A stretch of 34,286 nucleotides of DNA from Polaromonas sp. (GCA_021153985.1 JAJKJM010000200.1:1-34286); one strand, 5' to 3'; counted from the stretch's first letter, positions 1 to 7,106 are shown. Notes: a model not told the origin generated them from the letters alone. Numbers and translations: made by a program.

Positions 1-699
1 GGCCTTGCCCTGCAGGCGTATGCCGCGCGTGGCATAGCCGGGAAGCGCAAACTCCTCGGCGACCACCGGCACAATTTCACCGGCATGAAAGCCCGCCTCC
101 CGCGCCGCCACCGCTTTGGCAAATGAGCTGGAGGCAAATCCATCCACCGCTTCCCGCGTGATGCCGTATTTCTTCGCGAGGTTTTCCGCCGTCTGGATCA
201 TGTCGATACCGGCGGCCGAGTCCTTCAAAGCCTCCCACATGAAGTCCTTGAAGCCGACCGGCGCGCCCAGCTTGAAGCCGGTGCGGTGCTCAAAGGCGGC
301 GATCGGGTTGCGCGTCATGCTTTCGGCGCCGACGACCAGCGCCACATTCGCCGCGCCGCTCTGGATCTGCTCGCCGGCCTGGCGGAACAGCTCGAAGCCG
401 GTGCCGCAGATGCGCTGCACCATGATGGCCGGCACTTCCACCGGCACCCCGGCGTACAGGCCGATGTGGCGCGGCAACATGAATTGCTCAAAGTCTCCCG
501 GGGCCATGTTGCCGGCGATCACCGAGTCGACATGGCCGGCGCTGACACCCGAGCGCTGCAGCACGGCGCGTGCGGCCTTGATGCCGAGGTCGGTGGGCGA
601 TACGTGGCCGATGGCGCCGCAGTAATCGACCATGGGCGTGCGCACGCCGTCGAGCATCCAGACGTCCTGGAAGGCGGAGAAAAATCCTTTGTGTTGCAT
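1..699 (-). CDS. Acetyl-CoA acetyltransferase / thiolase family, N-terminal part (cut by window edge)
   Basis: This is the N-terminal 233 residues of a thiolase; the rest lies left of the window. Thiolases cleave a 3-ketoacyl-CoA with CoA, or run the reverse condensation. The start is the ATG at 699, preceded by CAGGA at good spacing. The nucleophilic cysteine is visible in the motif QRICGTGFE (Cys98), and the following GAESMTRNP stretch is typical of the family. The frame is open to base 1 with no stop. It is the third gene of a leftward operon after a crotonase and a feruloyl-CoA-synthase-like ligase, 61 bases downstream of the ligase. The context suggests the thiolytic step of side-chain beta-oxidation of an aromatic or branched acyl-CoA. 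Substrate is inferred from context only; a biosynthetic acetoacetyl-CoA thiolase cannot be excluded. Confidence 0.9.
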   Translation of the reverse strand, partial: MQHKGFFSAFQDVWMLDGVRTPMVDYCGAIGHVSPTDLGIKAARAVLQRSGVSAGHVDSVIAGNMAPGDFEQFMLPRHIGLYAGVPVEVPAIMVQRICGTGFELFRQAGEQIQSGAANVALVVGAESMTRNPIAAFEHRTGFKLGAPVGFKDFMWEALKDSAAGIDMIQTAENLAKKYGITREAVDGFASSSFAKAVAAREAGFHAGEIVPVVAEEFALPGYATRGIRLQGKA

Positions 700-760
700 G
701 CAAATCCTGCTGTGTCTGGATGGTAGGTACGTAGGTAGGAGGTGTCGGCGCGCCGGGCCG

Positions 761-2620
761 TCAACGCGCGCGGGGTTTCAATGTCGGATGGGCCGTGTCG
801 CCGTGCAGGGCCTCCACAAGCTCTGCGCGATGCGTCAGCACGGCGCGCTGGTTGATGGAGCCTTTGTCGGTGACCTCGCCTTTGTCGAAGGAAGGCGGCT
901 CATGCATCAGATGCAGGCGCGCAATGCAGCCGGCGCTGCCGGTGGCGCAGAGCGCGAGCTGGTCCAGCACCTCCTGGAAATGCGCCAGCACCGGCGCGCT
1001 GTCGAGCACCTGCCGCCAGGGCGCATCCGGCGGCAGCCCGGCCAGCGCGCGTACGGCCGGCGTCGGAAACACCAGCGCGCCCACCTCTTTGAGGTTGATG
1101 CCGGTGAGTACCGCATCCTGCACATAGGGCGCGCAGGCTGCGACGATCTTGGCGCGCAGAGGCCCGACGCTGACAAAGGTGCCGGTGGCAAGCTTGAAGT
1201 CCTCGGCAATGCGGCCGTCGAACTTCAGGCCCCGGTGGATGTCTGCGTCGTCTATCCACTTCACCGCGTCGCCGGTGCAGAAGAAACCTTCTTCATCGAA
1301 GGCCTGCGCCGTATCCTGCGGCGCGCGCCAGTACCCCGGGGAGACGTTGGGGCCCTTGTAGCGCACCTCGGTTTTGCCCTGTATGTCGGCCAGCTTGAGT
1401 TCCATGCCGGGTGCGGGCACGCCCAGGTCGCCGGACTTCACTTCAGGGCTGGTCACGAAGATGGCAAACGGCGCAGACTCGGTCATGCCCAGGCCGGTCA
1501 CCATGACAATGCGCTCGCCGATTTCTTTTTCCTGCGACTCGTAGAGGCTGTCCCACACCGGCTGGGCCAGCGCGGCTCCCGCGTAGAAAAACATCTTCAC
1601 GCGCGACAGCAGCTTGCGCCGCAGCTGTGCATCCGTCTGCATGGCCTGGGCGATCGCCTCAAAGCCGGTCGGCACATTGAAGTACACCGTGGGGGCGATC
1701 TCGCGCAGGTTGCGCAGGGTCTCTTGCATCAGCGCCGGCGTGGGCTTTCCGTCATCGATGTAAAGCGTTCCGCCGTGGAACAGCACCATGCCGAAGTTGT
1801 GGTTGCCGCCGAAGGTGTGGTTCCACGGCAGCCAGTCGACCAGCACCAGCGGCTCTTCCTCCAGCACCGGCATGGACTGCGCCATCTGCTGCTGGTTGGC
1901 GCACCACATGCGCTGGGTGTTGATCACCGCCTTGGGCATCTTGGTCGAGCCGCTGGTGAACAGGAATTTCACGATGGTGTCCGGCCCGGTGGCCTGCATG
2001 GCCCGCTCCACCGCGGCCGTCGCGGGTGTCGCGGCCAATTCCGCGAACCGTGTGCTGGCGCGCCCCTCGATTTGCCCGGCGGCCAGCACCACCTCGACCC
2101 CGGCCTCCACCGTGGCCTGGATGGCTTTGGCATACCGTTCGGCGTCGGCGGCAAACACCAGGCCCGGCGTCACGGTCTTGAGCACGTGGCGCAGCTTGTC
2201 GTAGTCCTGGCTGACCAGGGAATAAGGCGGCGAAACCGGCACGAAGGGCACGCCGGCCACGAGGCAACCCAGGGCCAGCTGCGCGTGCTCCAGGCTGTTC
2301 TCGGAAAGGATCACCACCGGCCGTTCGGCGCTCAGGCCGCGGTCCAGCAAGCCCTGGGCGATGCTGCGCGCCACCGCCCAGGCCTGGGCGTAGCTGAGGT
2401 GGCGCCATTCGCCCGTCGAGCCATCCGCCCGTTTTTCGCGCCGCGCCATGAAGCTGCGTTCGGGCGCGGCCTGCGCCCAATGCTGCAGCCGGTCAGTGAT
2501 GCGGTCGGGGTAGCCTTTCAGCGCCTGGTCGGCACGAAGGTAGCGCACGCCGGGTGAGCCTTCGCGCATGACGGCGCGGGTCACGCCAAAGCGCAGGGGA
2601 CGAAATTTGAGGGCGCTCAT
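761..2620 (-). CDS. Feruloyl-CoA synthase-like acyl-CoA ligase
   Basis: A 619-residue ANL-superfamily adenylating enzyme that would activate a carboxylic acid with ATP and CoA. The P-loop-like motif FTSGSTKMPK is at 221-230, GLGMTES at 376-382 and CTGD at 448-451. The stretch FDGRIAEDFKLATGTFV (467-483) replaces the usual YRTGD/hinge region and is characteristic of feruloyl-CoA synthases. The C-terminal lysine motif appears as GEVTDKGSINQR. The ATG at 2620 starts MSALKFRPLR, the usual beginning of the family. The longer reading to 2716 translates a purine-rich repeat (KKPKSQELKSQRAEK...) and is rejected. The gene sits between crotonase and thiolase genes transcribed the same way, fitting CoA-dependent degradation of ferulate or a related phenylpropanoid. 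The exact substrate is inferred. Confidence 0.88.
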   Translation of the reverse strand: MSALKFRPLRFGVTRAVMREGSPGVRYLRADQALKGYPDRITDRLQHWAQAAPERSFMARREKRADGSTGEWRHLSYAQAWAVARSIAQGLLDRGLSAERPVVILSENSLEHAQLALGCLVAGVPFVPVSPPYSLVSQDYDKLRHVLKTVTPGLVFAADAERYAKAIQATVEAGVEVVLAAGQIEGRASTRFAELAATPATAAVERAMQATGPDTIVKFLFTSGSTKMPKAVINTQRMWCANQQQMAQSMPVLEEEPLVLVDWLPWNHTFGGNHNFGMVLFHGGTLYIDDGKPTPALMQETLRNLREIAPTVYFNVPTGFEAIAQAMQTDAQLRRKLLSRVKMFFYAGAALAQPVWDSLYESQEKEIGERIVMVTGLGMTESAPFAIFVTSPEVKSGDLGVPAPGMELKLADIQGKTEVRYKGPNVSPGYWRAPQDTAQAFDEEGFFCTGDAVKWIDDADIHRGLKFDGRIAEDFKLATGTFVSVGPLRAKIVAACAPYVQDAVLTGINLKEVGALVFPTPAVRALAGLPPDAPWRQVLDSAPVLAHFQEVLDQLALCATGSAGCIARLHLMHEPPSFDKGEVTDKGSINQRAVLTHRAELVEALHGDTAHPTLKPRAR

Positions 2621-2703
2621 GTCGGTTTGTCTCTTCTGTCTCTTTGTCTTTTCGGCTCTTTGGCTCTTTAGCTCTTGGCTCTTCGGCTTTTTGTCTCTTT
2701 CCC
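2621..2703 (-). repeat. Purine-rich imperfect tandem repeat in the ligase leader
   Basis: Read on the minus strand, the 83 bases before the ligase start are about ten imperfect copies of a 7-9 base unit resembling AAGAGCC / AAGAGAC. No obvious hairpin is present. The last units (AGAAGAG) lie where a ribosome binding site would be, so the array may supply an A/G-rich ribosome-loading leader. It separates the crotonase stop from the ligase start within the operon. Confidence 0.7.
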
Positions 2704-2704
2704 A

Positions 2705-2726
2705 ACGGGCCCTCATGCGGGCCCGT
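2705..2726. other. Hairpin just after the crotonase stop codon
   Basis: A perfect 8-base inverted repeat, ACGGGCCC / GGGCCCGT, with a 6-base loop begins 7 bases after the crotonase stop (2734). On the minus strand it is followed by TTGGGAAAG rather than a T run, so it does not look like a full intrinsic terminator. It may stabilise the upstream mRNA 3' end or cause partial polarity before the ligase gene. Confidence 0.6.
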
Positions 2727-2733
2727 CGGCAGC

Positions 2734-3507
2734 TCAGGCTTTTTTCACCTTGGCGGCCTTGCCGTCCAGGAAGTCCCTCACGCGGCCCTTGGCCTCGGGC
2801 GCGCTTTGTGCGATCGCCGCCATCAGTGCTTCAGTGAAGAAGCCCTGGTCGGCGGGCTGCTCCGCGATGCGCGGCAAAGCATGCATCAGCGCATAGTTGG
2901 TCAAGGGCGCATTGGTCGCCACGCGGGCGGCCAGTTCAAGCGCCTTGTCGAGTGCCTGCCCCTGCGGCACCAGGTACTGCGCCAGGCCTATGCGCTCGCC
3001 GTCCTGGGCGTTGTAGACACGGCCGGTCAGCATCATGTCGGTCATGCGGGCCGCACCTATCAGGCGCGGGATGCGCACCGCGCCGCCACCGCCAACGAAG
3101 ATGCCGCGCGAGCCTTCGGGCAGGGCGTAAAAAGTGCTCTCGTCGGCCACCCGGATGTGGCAGGCGCTCGCCAGCTCCAGGCCGCCGCCGACCACGGCGC
3201 CGTGCAGCGCGGCAATCACGGGCACCGGCCCGTACTGCAGGCGGTCCAGCGCAGCATGCCACATGCGCGAATGGTGCAGGCCCTGGCTGGCGTCGCGTTC
3301 CTGGAGTTCACCGAGGTCAAGCCCGGCGCAGAAGTGGTCTCCCTCGCCGTGCAGCACGGCGGCGCGGGCGCCAGCGGGCAGGTTTTCAAACAGGTCGCGC
3401 AGGGCCAGCACCTGGGCGTCGCCCAATGCATTGCGTTTGGCGGGGCGCGCCAGGCGGATCACGGCAACGTCGCCGCGCATTTCGAGTTGGAGGTGTTTTT
3501 GGGTCAT
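2734..3507 (-). CDS. Enoyl-CoA hydratase/isomerase (crotonase) family protein
   Basis: A 257-residue crotonase-fold enzyme, normal length for the family. The two oxyanion-hole segments are visible: HFCAGLDLGE near 59-68 and HGAVVGGGLELA near 102-113. Both catalytic glutamates of true hydratases are present and 20 residues apart, as in mitochondrial enoyl-CoA hydratase: Glu111 in GGGLELA and Glu131 in LPEGSRG. The sequence does not resemble the classical hydroxycinnamoyl-CoA hydratase-lyase, so a plain hydratase feeding beta-oxidation is more likely. It is the first gene of the operon, with a sigma-70 promoter directly upstream. The start is the ATG at 3507; there is no strong Shine-Dalgarno, which is odd for a first gene with a leader of only about 16 bases. 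Confidence 0.88.
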   Translation of the reverse strand: MTQKHLQLEMRGDVAVIRLARPAKRNALGDAQVLALRDLFENLPAGARAAVLHGEGDHFCAGLDLGELQERDASQGLHHSRMWHAALDRLQYGPVPVIAALHGAVVGGGLELASACHIRVADESTFYALPEGSRGIFVGGGGAVRIPRLIGAARMTDMMLTGRVYNAQDGERIGLAQYLVPQGQALDKALELAARVATNAPLTNYALMHALPRIAEQPADQGFFTEALMAAIAQSAPEAKGRVRDFLDGKAAKVKKA

Positions 3508-3529
3508 TTGGAGGTTTTCAGTGAGGTCG

Positions 3530-3558
3530 ATTATGGTTATGAATAATAACTAATGCAA
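3530..3558 (-). promoter_or_regulatory. Sigma-70 promoter of the crotonase-ligase-thiolase operon
   Basis: On the minus strand a -35 TTGCAT (3558-3553) and a -10 CATAAT (3535-3530) are separated by exactly 17 bases. Transcription would start near 3523, leaving a leader of about 16 bases. The match is 4/6 and 5/6 to consensus in otherwise GC-rich surroundings. Confidence 0.65.
3536..3550. promoter_or_regulatory. Palindromic operator candidate inside the promoter spacer
   Basis: GTTAT-GAATA-ATAAC is a perfect 5-base inverted repeat filling most of the spacer between the -35 and -10 boxes. This is a classic site for a dimeric repressor, such as a MarR-type regulator; several hydroxycinnamate operons are controlled by MarR-family repressors. 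No regulator gene lies next to it in the window. Confidence 0.5.
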
Positions 3559-3667
3559 CGAAGCGGCGCCGTTTTTTTGCAGTGAAAACCCTAGGGTTTG
3601 AGCGGAGCCGGCCAGCGGCGCGGCTGGCGCCGGCGCGCAGCGCAGGAGGTTGGCGGAAGAAGAAGGC

Positions 3668-3682
3668 GGCCCGCATCGGGCC
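3668..3682 (-). terminator. Possible weak terminator of the phnD-like gene
   Basis: GGCCC / GGGCC with a 5-base loop lies about 55 bases past the stop of the binding-protein gene. On the minus strand it is followed by GCCTTCTTCTTCC, which is pyrimidine-rich but not a T run. Weak call. Confidence 0.3.
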
Positions 3683-3736
3683 GGGAAGACAGCCGCGGCA
3701 ACGGGGTGCCGGGCCAAAAAACTGGACTGGGCTAGG

Positions 3737-4603
3737 CTAAATGTTCAGCCACTTCAGCAGTTCGCGCATGCGCGGCTCCGAACTGGTGTCGAACTGCTCG
3801 ACGCCGATGCGCTTGAGCACTTCCTTGCCGGTGTCGCTGCCCGGCAAGGCCAGCAATTCCTCCTGGATGGCCTTGAGCTGCTCGGGCTTGATGCGCTTGT
3901 GGGCGACCAGCGGAAAGTAAGGCTGCGGCACGCTCTTGTGCAGGATGCGGCCGCCGTCTTTTTCCCATTTCTTGGCAATGCCTGAATAAGACGCCACGCC
4001 GCCGACGTCGGCGAACTTGTTGTCCAGGTAAAAGCCCACGGCGGCCTGCTCGCGCACGAACTGCACGTTTTCCTTGTCGACCAGGATGCCCTTGTCGCGC
4101 AACTCGGCGGCGCAAAAACGGGACATGAACGCGATCTGCTCGGGAAGCGCAATCCGTTTGCCCTTGACGTCGTTAATCGTCTTCAGCTCGGAACCCTTGG
4201 GCGCGATGATGAAGCACTGGCCGTCGGGCTTGGTGCTGGCGATATAGCTGTAGCCGTAGTCGCGCATGCCGCGCGCCGGGTAGTCGCTGGGGCGGGCCAT
4301 CACCAGGTCGAAGCGGCCGGTCTGCATGCCCTCTTCGAGCTGTTTGAATTCGCGCGCGAACACGACGCTGACCTTGGCTTTTATGGCCTTGCCGATCACC
4401 TCGGCCAGGCCCTGGTATTTGGCGATCACCTGGGCGTGGTCCAGCCCGCCCGACGTGCCTTCACTGATGCCCAGCACCAGTTGCTGAGCCGGAGCCGGAG
4501 CCTGGGCTTGGGCCGGGCCCGCCAGTGCCGCGAAGGCCAGCGGCAGCGCCCTCAGGAGATAGCCAAAGAATCCAGGTTTTCCCTCGTGTCTCGTCGATTT
4601 CAT
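3737..4603 (-). CDS. PhnD-like phosphate/phosphite/phosphonate ABC transporter substrate-binding protein
   Basis: A 288-residue periplasmic binding protein. Residues 1-34 form a signal peptide: basic start, a hydrophobic stretch YLLRALPLAFAALAG, and a cleavage site after AQA. The mature part has the PhnD-family layout: LVLGISEGTSGG, then FAREFKQLEEGMQTGRFDL, MARPSDY, and NDVKGKRIALPEQ near 135-150. The family captures oxyanions such as phosphonate or phosphite for an ABC importer, but many members in these bacteria are orphan binding proteins with unknown ligand. No permease or ATPase gene is nearby, so this one is stand-alone here. The ATG at 4603 is preceded by AAGGGGA with 5-base spacing. 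A separate sigma-70 promoter is visible upstream. Confidence 0.85.
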   Translation of the reverse strand: MKSTRHEGKPGFFGYLLRALPLAFAALAGPAQAQAPAPAQQLVLGISEGTSGGLDHAQVIAKYQGLAEVIGKAIKAKVSVVFAREFKQLEEGMQTGRFDLVMARPSDYPARGMRDYGYSYIASTKPDGQCFIIAPKGSELKTINDVKGKRIALPEQIAFMSRFCAAELRDKGILVDKENVQFVREQAAVGFYLDNKFADVGGVASYSGIAKKWEKDGGRILHKSVPQPYFPLVAHKRIKPEQLKAIQEELLALPGSDTGKEVLKRIGVEQFDTSSEPRMRELLKWLNI

Positions 4604-4632
4604 CAGCGTCCCCTTATATTAAAAAAGAGCCC

Positions 4633-4661
4633 ATGCTAAGAGCGGTTTGCGGGCTTGTCAT
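4633..4661 (-). promoter_or_regulatory. Sigma-70 promoter of the phnD-like gene
   Basis: On the minus strand ATGACA (4661-4656) and TAGCAT (4638-4633) are spaced by 17 bases. The start codon is 30 bases beyond the -10 box. The -35 matches 5/6 and the -10 4/6 of consensus. Confidence 0.5.
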
Positions 4662-4795
4662 CCGGCAATTTGTCACCCCTTGTTACCCAAACCAACCTTT
4701 GCAGACACTCCGACAGAGGACGTGCCACGAAACGAAACCATACCGGCATGTGACGAGATGTAGTCCGTGAAAAGCCAGCGTTCGGAGCAAGAACA

Positions 4796-4863
4796 CCGCA
4801 GAACCGGCTTTGCCGCTGCAGGTGTTGCCCCCTGAGGGGGGTTCCGGCTACACGCAGTGAGCC
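4796..4863 (-). repeat. Family I palindromic repeat, copy A
   Basis: Read on the minus strand: GGCTCACTGCGTGTAGCC, then a CCCCC-TCA-GGGGG hairpin (4828-4840), then GGCAAAGCCGG and TTCTGCGG. The same series of modules is found near 9.7, 18.45, 18.6 and 30.45 kb. It begins 20 bases after the stop of the amtB-operon gene and so probably acts as a transcript-end hairpin there. The rest of the 280-base gap (4604-4883) holds the phnD-like promoter; I see nothing else in it. Confidence 0.85.
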
Positions 4864-4883
4864 GAGACAGGGGGCTAAAAAAG

Positions 4884-5348
4884 CTAGCGCAAGCCCTTCA
4901 CATAGCGCGGCGCGTTCGGGTCGCGGTACTTGCGGTCGCGGTGGGATTCGCTGTCGCCAAAAATCGCACCGAAGGTGGACTCGATGAAGCCCGATTCGGG
5001 ATAGACCTCTTCCTCGGTATCGATTGAGCGGGCGGGGGTTTGCCGGTCCGGCGGCGGCGCCTCGCTGGGGGTGGGCACCGCTCGCTCTTTCACCGCGTCA
5101 GTCACCATTTTGACCAGGGGCACACGCGGCTTGGGGTCGGGCGTGGCCATGATCTCTTCAAGCCTGTCGGCCCAGACGGCAAGATCCGGGTGGTTGTCTT
5201 CCACCGACTTTTCGCGGGCAAAGCGCGCCACTTCCGCCGCGTACTCAAGGTTGCTGGCCATCCACTCGGTGTCGGTCACCCGGCCGGTCTTGCGGCGCAG
5301 CAGTACATGCAGGTGAGCGGCGATGGCGATTTTTTCGTTGGAGGGCAT
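4884..5348 (-). CDS. Conserved small protein of unknown function, amtB operon
   Basis: A 154-residue soluble protein with no signal peptide or membrane segment; I do not recognise a named domain. The N-terminal half (MPSNEKIAIAAHLHVLLRRK, then YAAEVARFAREKSVEDNHPD) looks helical. The middle is Pro/Glu-rich and probably disordered (about residues 75-115). The C-terminus is charged (SESHRDRKYRDPNAPRYVKG). It starts 23 bases after the amtB stop with a good AAGGA site, so it is almost surely co-transcribed with amtB. A longer reading to 5468 would overlap amtB and is not needed. The context suggests a role tied to ammonium uptake or nitrogen state, but that is inference only. Confidence 0.8.
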   Translation of the reverse strand: MPSNEKIAIAAHLHVLLRRKTGRVTDTEWMASNLEYAAEVARFAREKSVEDNHPDLAVWADRLEEIMATPDPKPRVPLVKMVTDAVKERAVPTPSEAPPPDRQTPARSIDTEEEVYPESGFIESTFGAIFGDSESHRDRKYRDPNAPRYVKGLR

Positions 5349-5371
5349 GGTGTGCTGTCCTTCAAAGCGGC

Positions 5372-6904
5372 TCACGTGCCCAGGCGTTCGGCATGCTGCG
5401 TGATGTCCAGGCCGTCGCTTTCCGAGGCCTCGCTCACACGCAGGCTCACCAGCAGCGAGGTGACCCAAAGCGCCACGGCCGTCATGAAGAGGCTGTAGAG
5501 CATGACCGAGCCCGCGCCTATGGCCTGGGTCAGCAGGTCGCCCTCCACGCCCGAAATGGCCTTGCTGGCGAACACACCGGTGAGCAGCGAGCCCACGATG
5601 CCGCCGACACCGTGCACGCCGAACACGTCGAGCGAATCATCGGCATTGAGCAGGCGTTTGAGGCCCGTGGCGCCCCAGTAGCAGGCCAGGCCGGCCACGA
5701 GGCCGAACACCAGGGCCGAGCGCGGCGAGACAAAGCCCGCTGCCGGCGTGATGGCGACCAGCCCGGCCACCAGGCCCGAGCACAGGCCCAGCAGTGAAGG
5801 CCGGCCGCGCACCGTCCATTCGGCCGCCATCCATGAGAGCGCGCCTGCGGCTGCCGCGATATGCGTCACGGCCATGGCGAGCCCCGCCCGGCCGTCGGAG
5901 GCCACGGCCGAGCCGGCGTTGAAACCGAACCAGCCCACCCACAGCATGCCCGCACCGGCCATGGTCAGGCCCAGGTTAAAGGGCGTGAAGGGCTCGCGGC
6001 CGTACCCGCGGCGCGGGCCGAGCACGTAGGCGCAGACCAGCCCGGCAATGCCGGCGTTGATGTGCACCACCGAGCCGCCGGCAAAATCCAGCGCGCCCAT
6101 GCGCGCCAGCCAGCCATTGGGCTCCCAGACCCAGTGGGCGATGGGGGCGTAAACGATCAGCGTCCACAGCGACATGAAGATCAGCATGGCGGAGAAACGC
6201 ATGCGCTCCACAAACGAGCCGACCACCAGCGCCGCCGTGATGATGGCAAAGGTCAGCTGGAACATCGCGTAGACAGATTCAGGGATGTTGGGCGCGATGT
6301 GGCTCACGGCGACCTTCTGCGCGTCTTTCACATAGTCAAGCCCGGTGAACCAGAGCCGCTCGGTGCCGCCCAGGTAATGCCCTATCGCCCCCGAGCCGGG
6401 CGTAAAGGCGATGGAGTAACCGACAGCGAACCACAGCAGGCTCACGACCGCACAGATCGCGACGACGCAGGCCATGACGTTGAGCACGCTTTTCCTGCGC
6501 ACCATGCCGCCGTAAAACAGGGCGATGCCCGGGAGCGTCATCAGCAGCACCAGCGCGGTGGAGGTCATCATCCAGGCGGTATCGGCGCCGCTCAGGGTTT
6601 CCGCGCCGACCAGGCCCGGATGCGTGAGGGGCACCGGGGCCGACGCGGCTGGTGCGGGTGCGGCCGCCGCCGGTGGGGGTGCGACAGCAGGCGGTGCGGC
6701 TGCGGGTGCGGGTGGAGGCGTAGCTGCGGGGGCGGCTTCGGGGGCGCTCGCGGTGGCTGCCGGCGCCGCGGCTGCGGCGGGTGCGGCAGCCGTGGCAGGC
6801 GGGGCCGATGGGGCAGGTGCCGCAGGCGCCTGGGCCAGGGACAACTGGCTCGCAAAGCTCAGGCAGAAAAACATGACCCACGCCAAAAAGCTCTTCATAT
6901 GCAT
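5372..6904 (-). CDS. amtB: Ammonium transporter AmtB
   Basis: A 510-residue Amt-family channel for ammonium/ammonia in the inner membrane. A signal peptide (MHMKSFLAWVMFFCLSF...SLAQA) is followed by an Ala/Pro-rich linker of about 70 residues, then eleven predicted membrane helices. The pore features are visible: the Asp in ALDFAGG, the first pore His in SVVHINAGIAGL and the second in DVFGVHGVGG. The C-terminal tail GLDITQHAE matches the region through which PII proteins gate the channel. No glnK is adjacent, which is unusual because glnK-amtB is the common pair. The ATG at 6904 has GAAAGG 8 bases upstream; a second in-frame ATG lies at 6898. It is the first gene of an operon with a sigma-54-type promoter. 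Confidence 0.95.
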   Translation of the reverse strand: MHMKSFLAWVMFFCLSFASQLSLAQAPAAPAPSAPPATAAAPAAAAAPAATASAPEAAPAATPPPAPAAAPPAVAPPPAAAAPAPAASAPVPLTHPGLVGAETLSGADTAWMMTSTALVLLMTLPGIALFYGGMVRRKSVLNVMACVVAICAVVSLLWFAVGYSIAFTPGSGAIGHYLGGTERLWFTGLDYVKDAQKVAVSHIAPNIPESVYAMFQLTFAIITAALVVGSFVERMRFSAMLIFMSLWTLIVYAPIAHWVWEPNGWLARMGALDFAGGSVVHINAGIAGLVCAYVLGPRRGYGREPFTPFNLGLTMAGAGMLWVGWFGFNAGSAVASDGRAGLAMAVTHIAAAAGALSWMAAEWTVRGRPSLLGLCSGLVAGLVAITPAAGFVSPRSALVFGLVAGLACYWGATGLKRLLNADDSLDVFGVHGVGGIVGSLLTGVFASKAISGVEGDLLTQAIGAGSVMLYSLFMTAVALWVTSLLVSLRVSEASESDGLDITQHAERLGT

Positions 6905-6949
6905 ACCGCTTGCCTTTCGTCCAATCAGTCCACAATTTGGTAACAACAG

Positions 6950-6964
6950 GCATAAGTCGTGCCA
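6950..6964 (-). promoter_or_regulatory. Sigma-54 (-24/-12) promoter of amtB
   Basis: The minus strand reads TGGCACG-ACTT-ATGC, one mismatch from the RpoN consensus TGGCACG-N4-TTGC, with exactly 10 bases between the GG and GC pairs. Transcription would start near 6938, giving a leader of about 34 bases. Confidence 0.75.
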
Positions 6965-7089
6965 ACGTGTTTCAGCGGGGTTTTGAGTGCAAATGCGTGC
7001 AGAAGACCACCTGGAGAGCCCTTGTGTGGCGCACGCCCCGGCGCCAGGACTGGCAAATTCGGGAATTTCCGGGGGCGGGAAACCCCCAA

Positions 7090-7106
7090 TGCACTATGTG
7101 AGTGCG
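7090..7106. promoter_or_regulatory. NtrC-type enhancer site upstream of amtB
   Basis: TGCACTATGTGAGTGCG has the palindromic core GCAC-N7-GTGC, the half-site spacing of the enteric NtrC consensus (TGCACCA...GGTGCA). It lies about 160 bases upstream of the predicted amtB start, the normal distance for an enhancer acting on a sigma-54 promoter. Confidence 0.65.

Noticed and set aside
632-2557. 641-residue open frame on the plus strand
   Set aside because: It is antisense to the feruloyl-CoA-synthase-like gene; its His/Arg/Ala-rich composition is a shadow of GC-rich codon use, with no recognisable domain.
2705-2726. Full intrinsic terminator after the crotonase gene
   Set aside because: The hairpin is perfect but no T run follows on the minus strand, so it is reported only as a hairpin.
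5861-6943. 360-residue plus-strand open frame with a Gly/Cys/Arg-rich tail
   Set aside because: It arises from the opposite strand of the Ala/Pro linker and helices of amtB.
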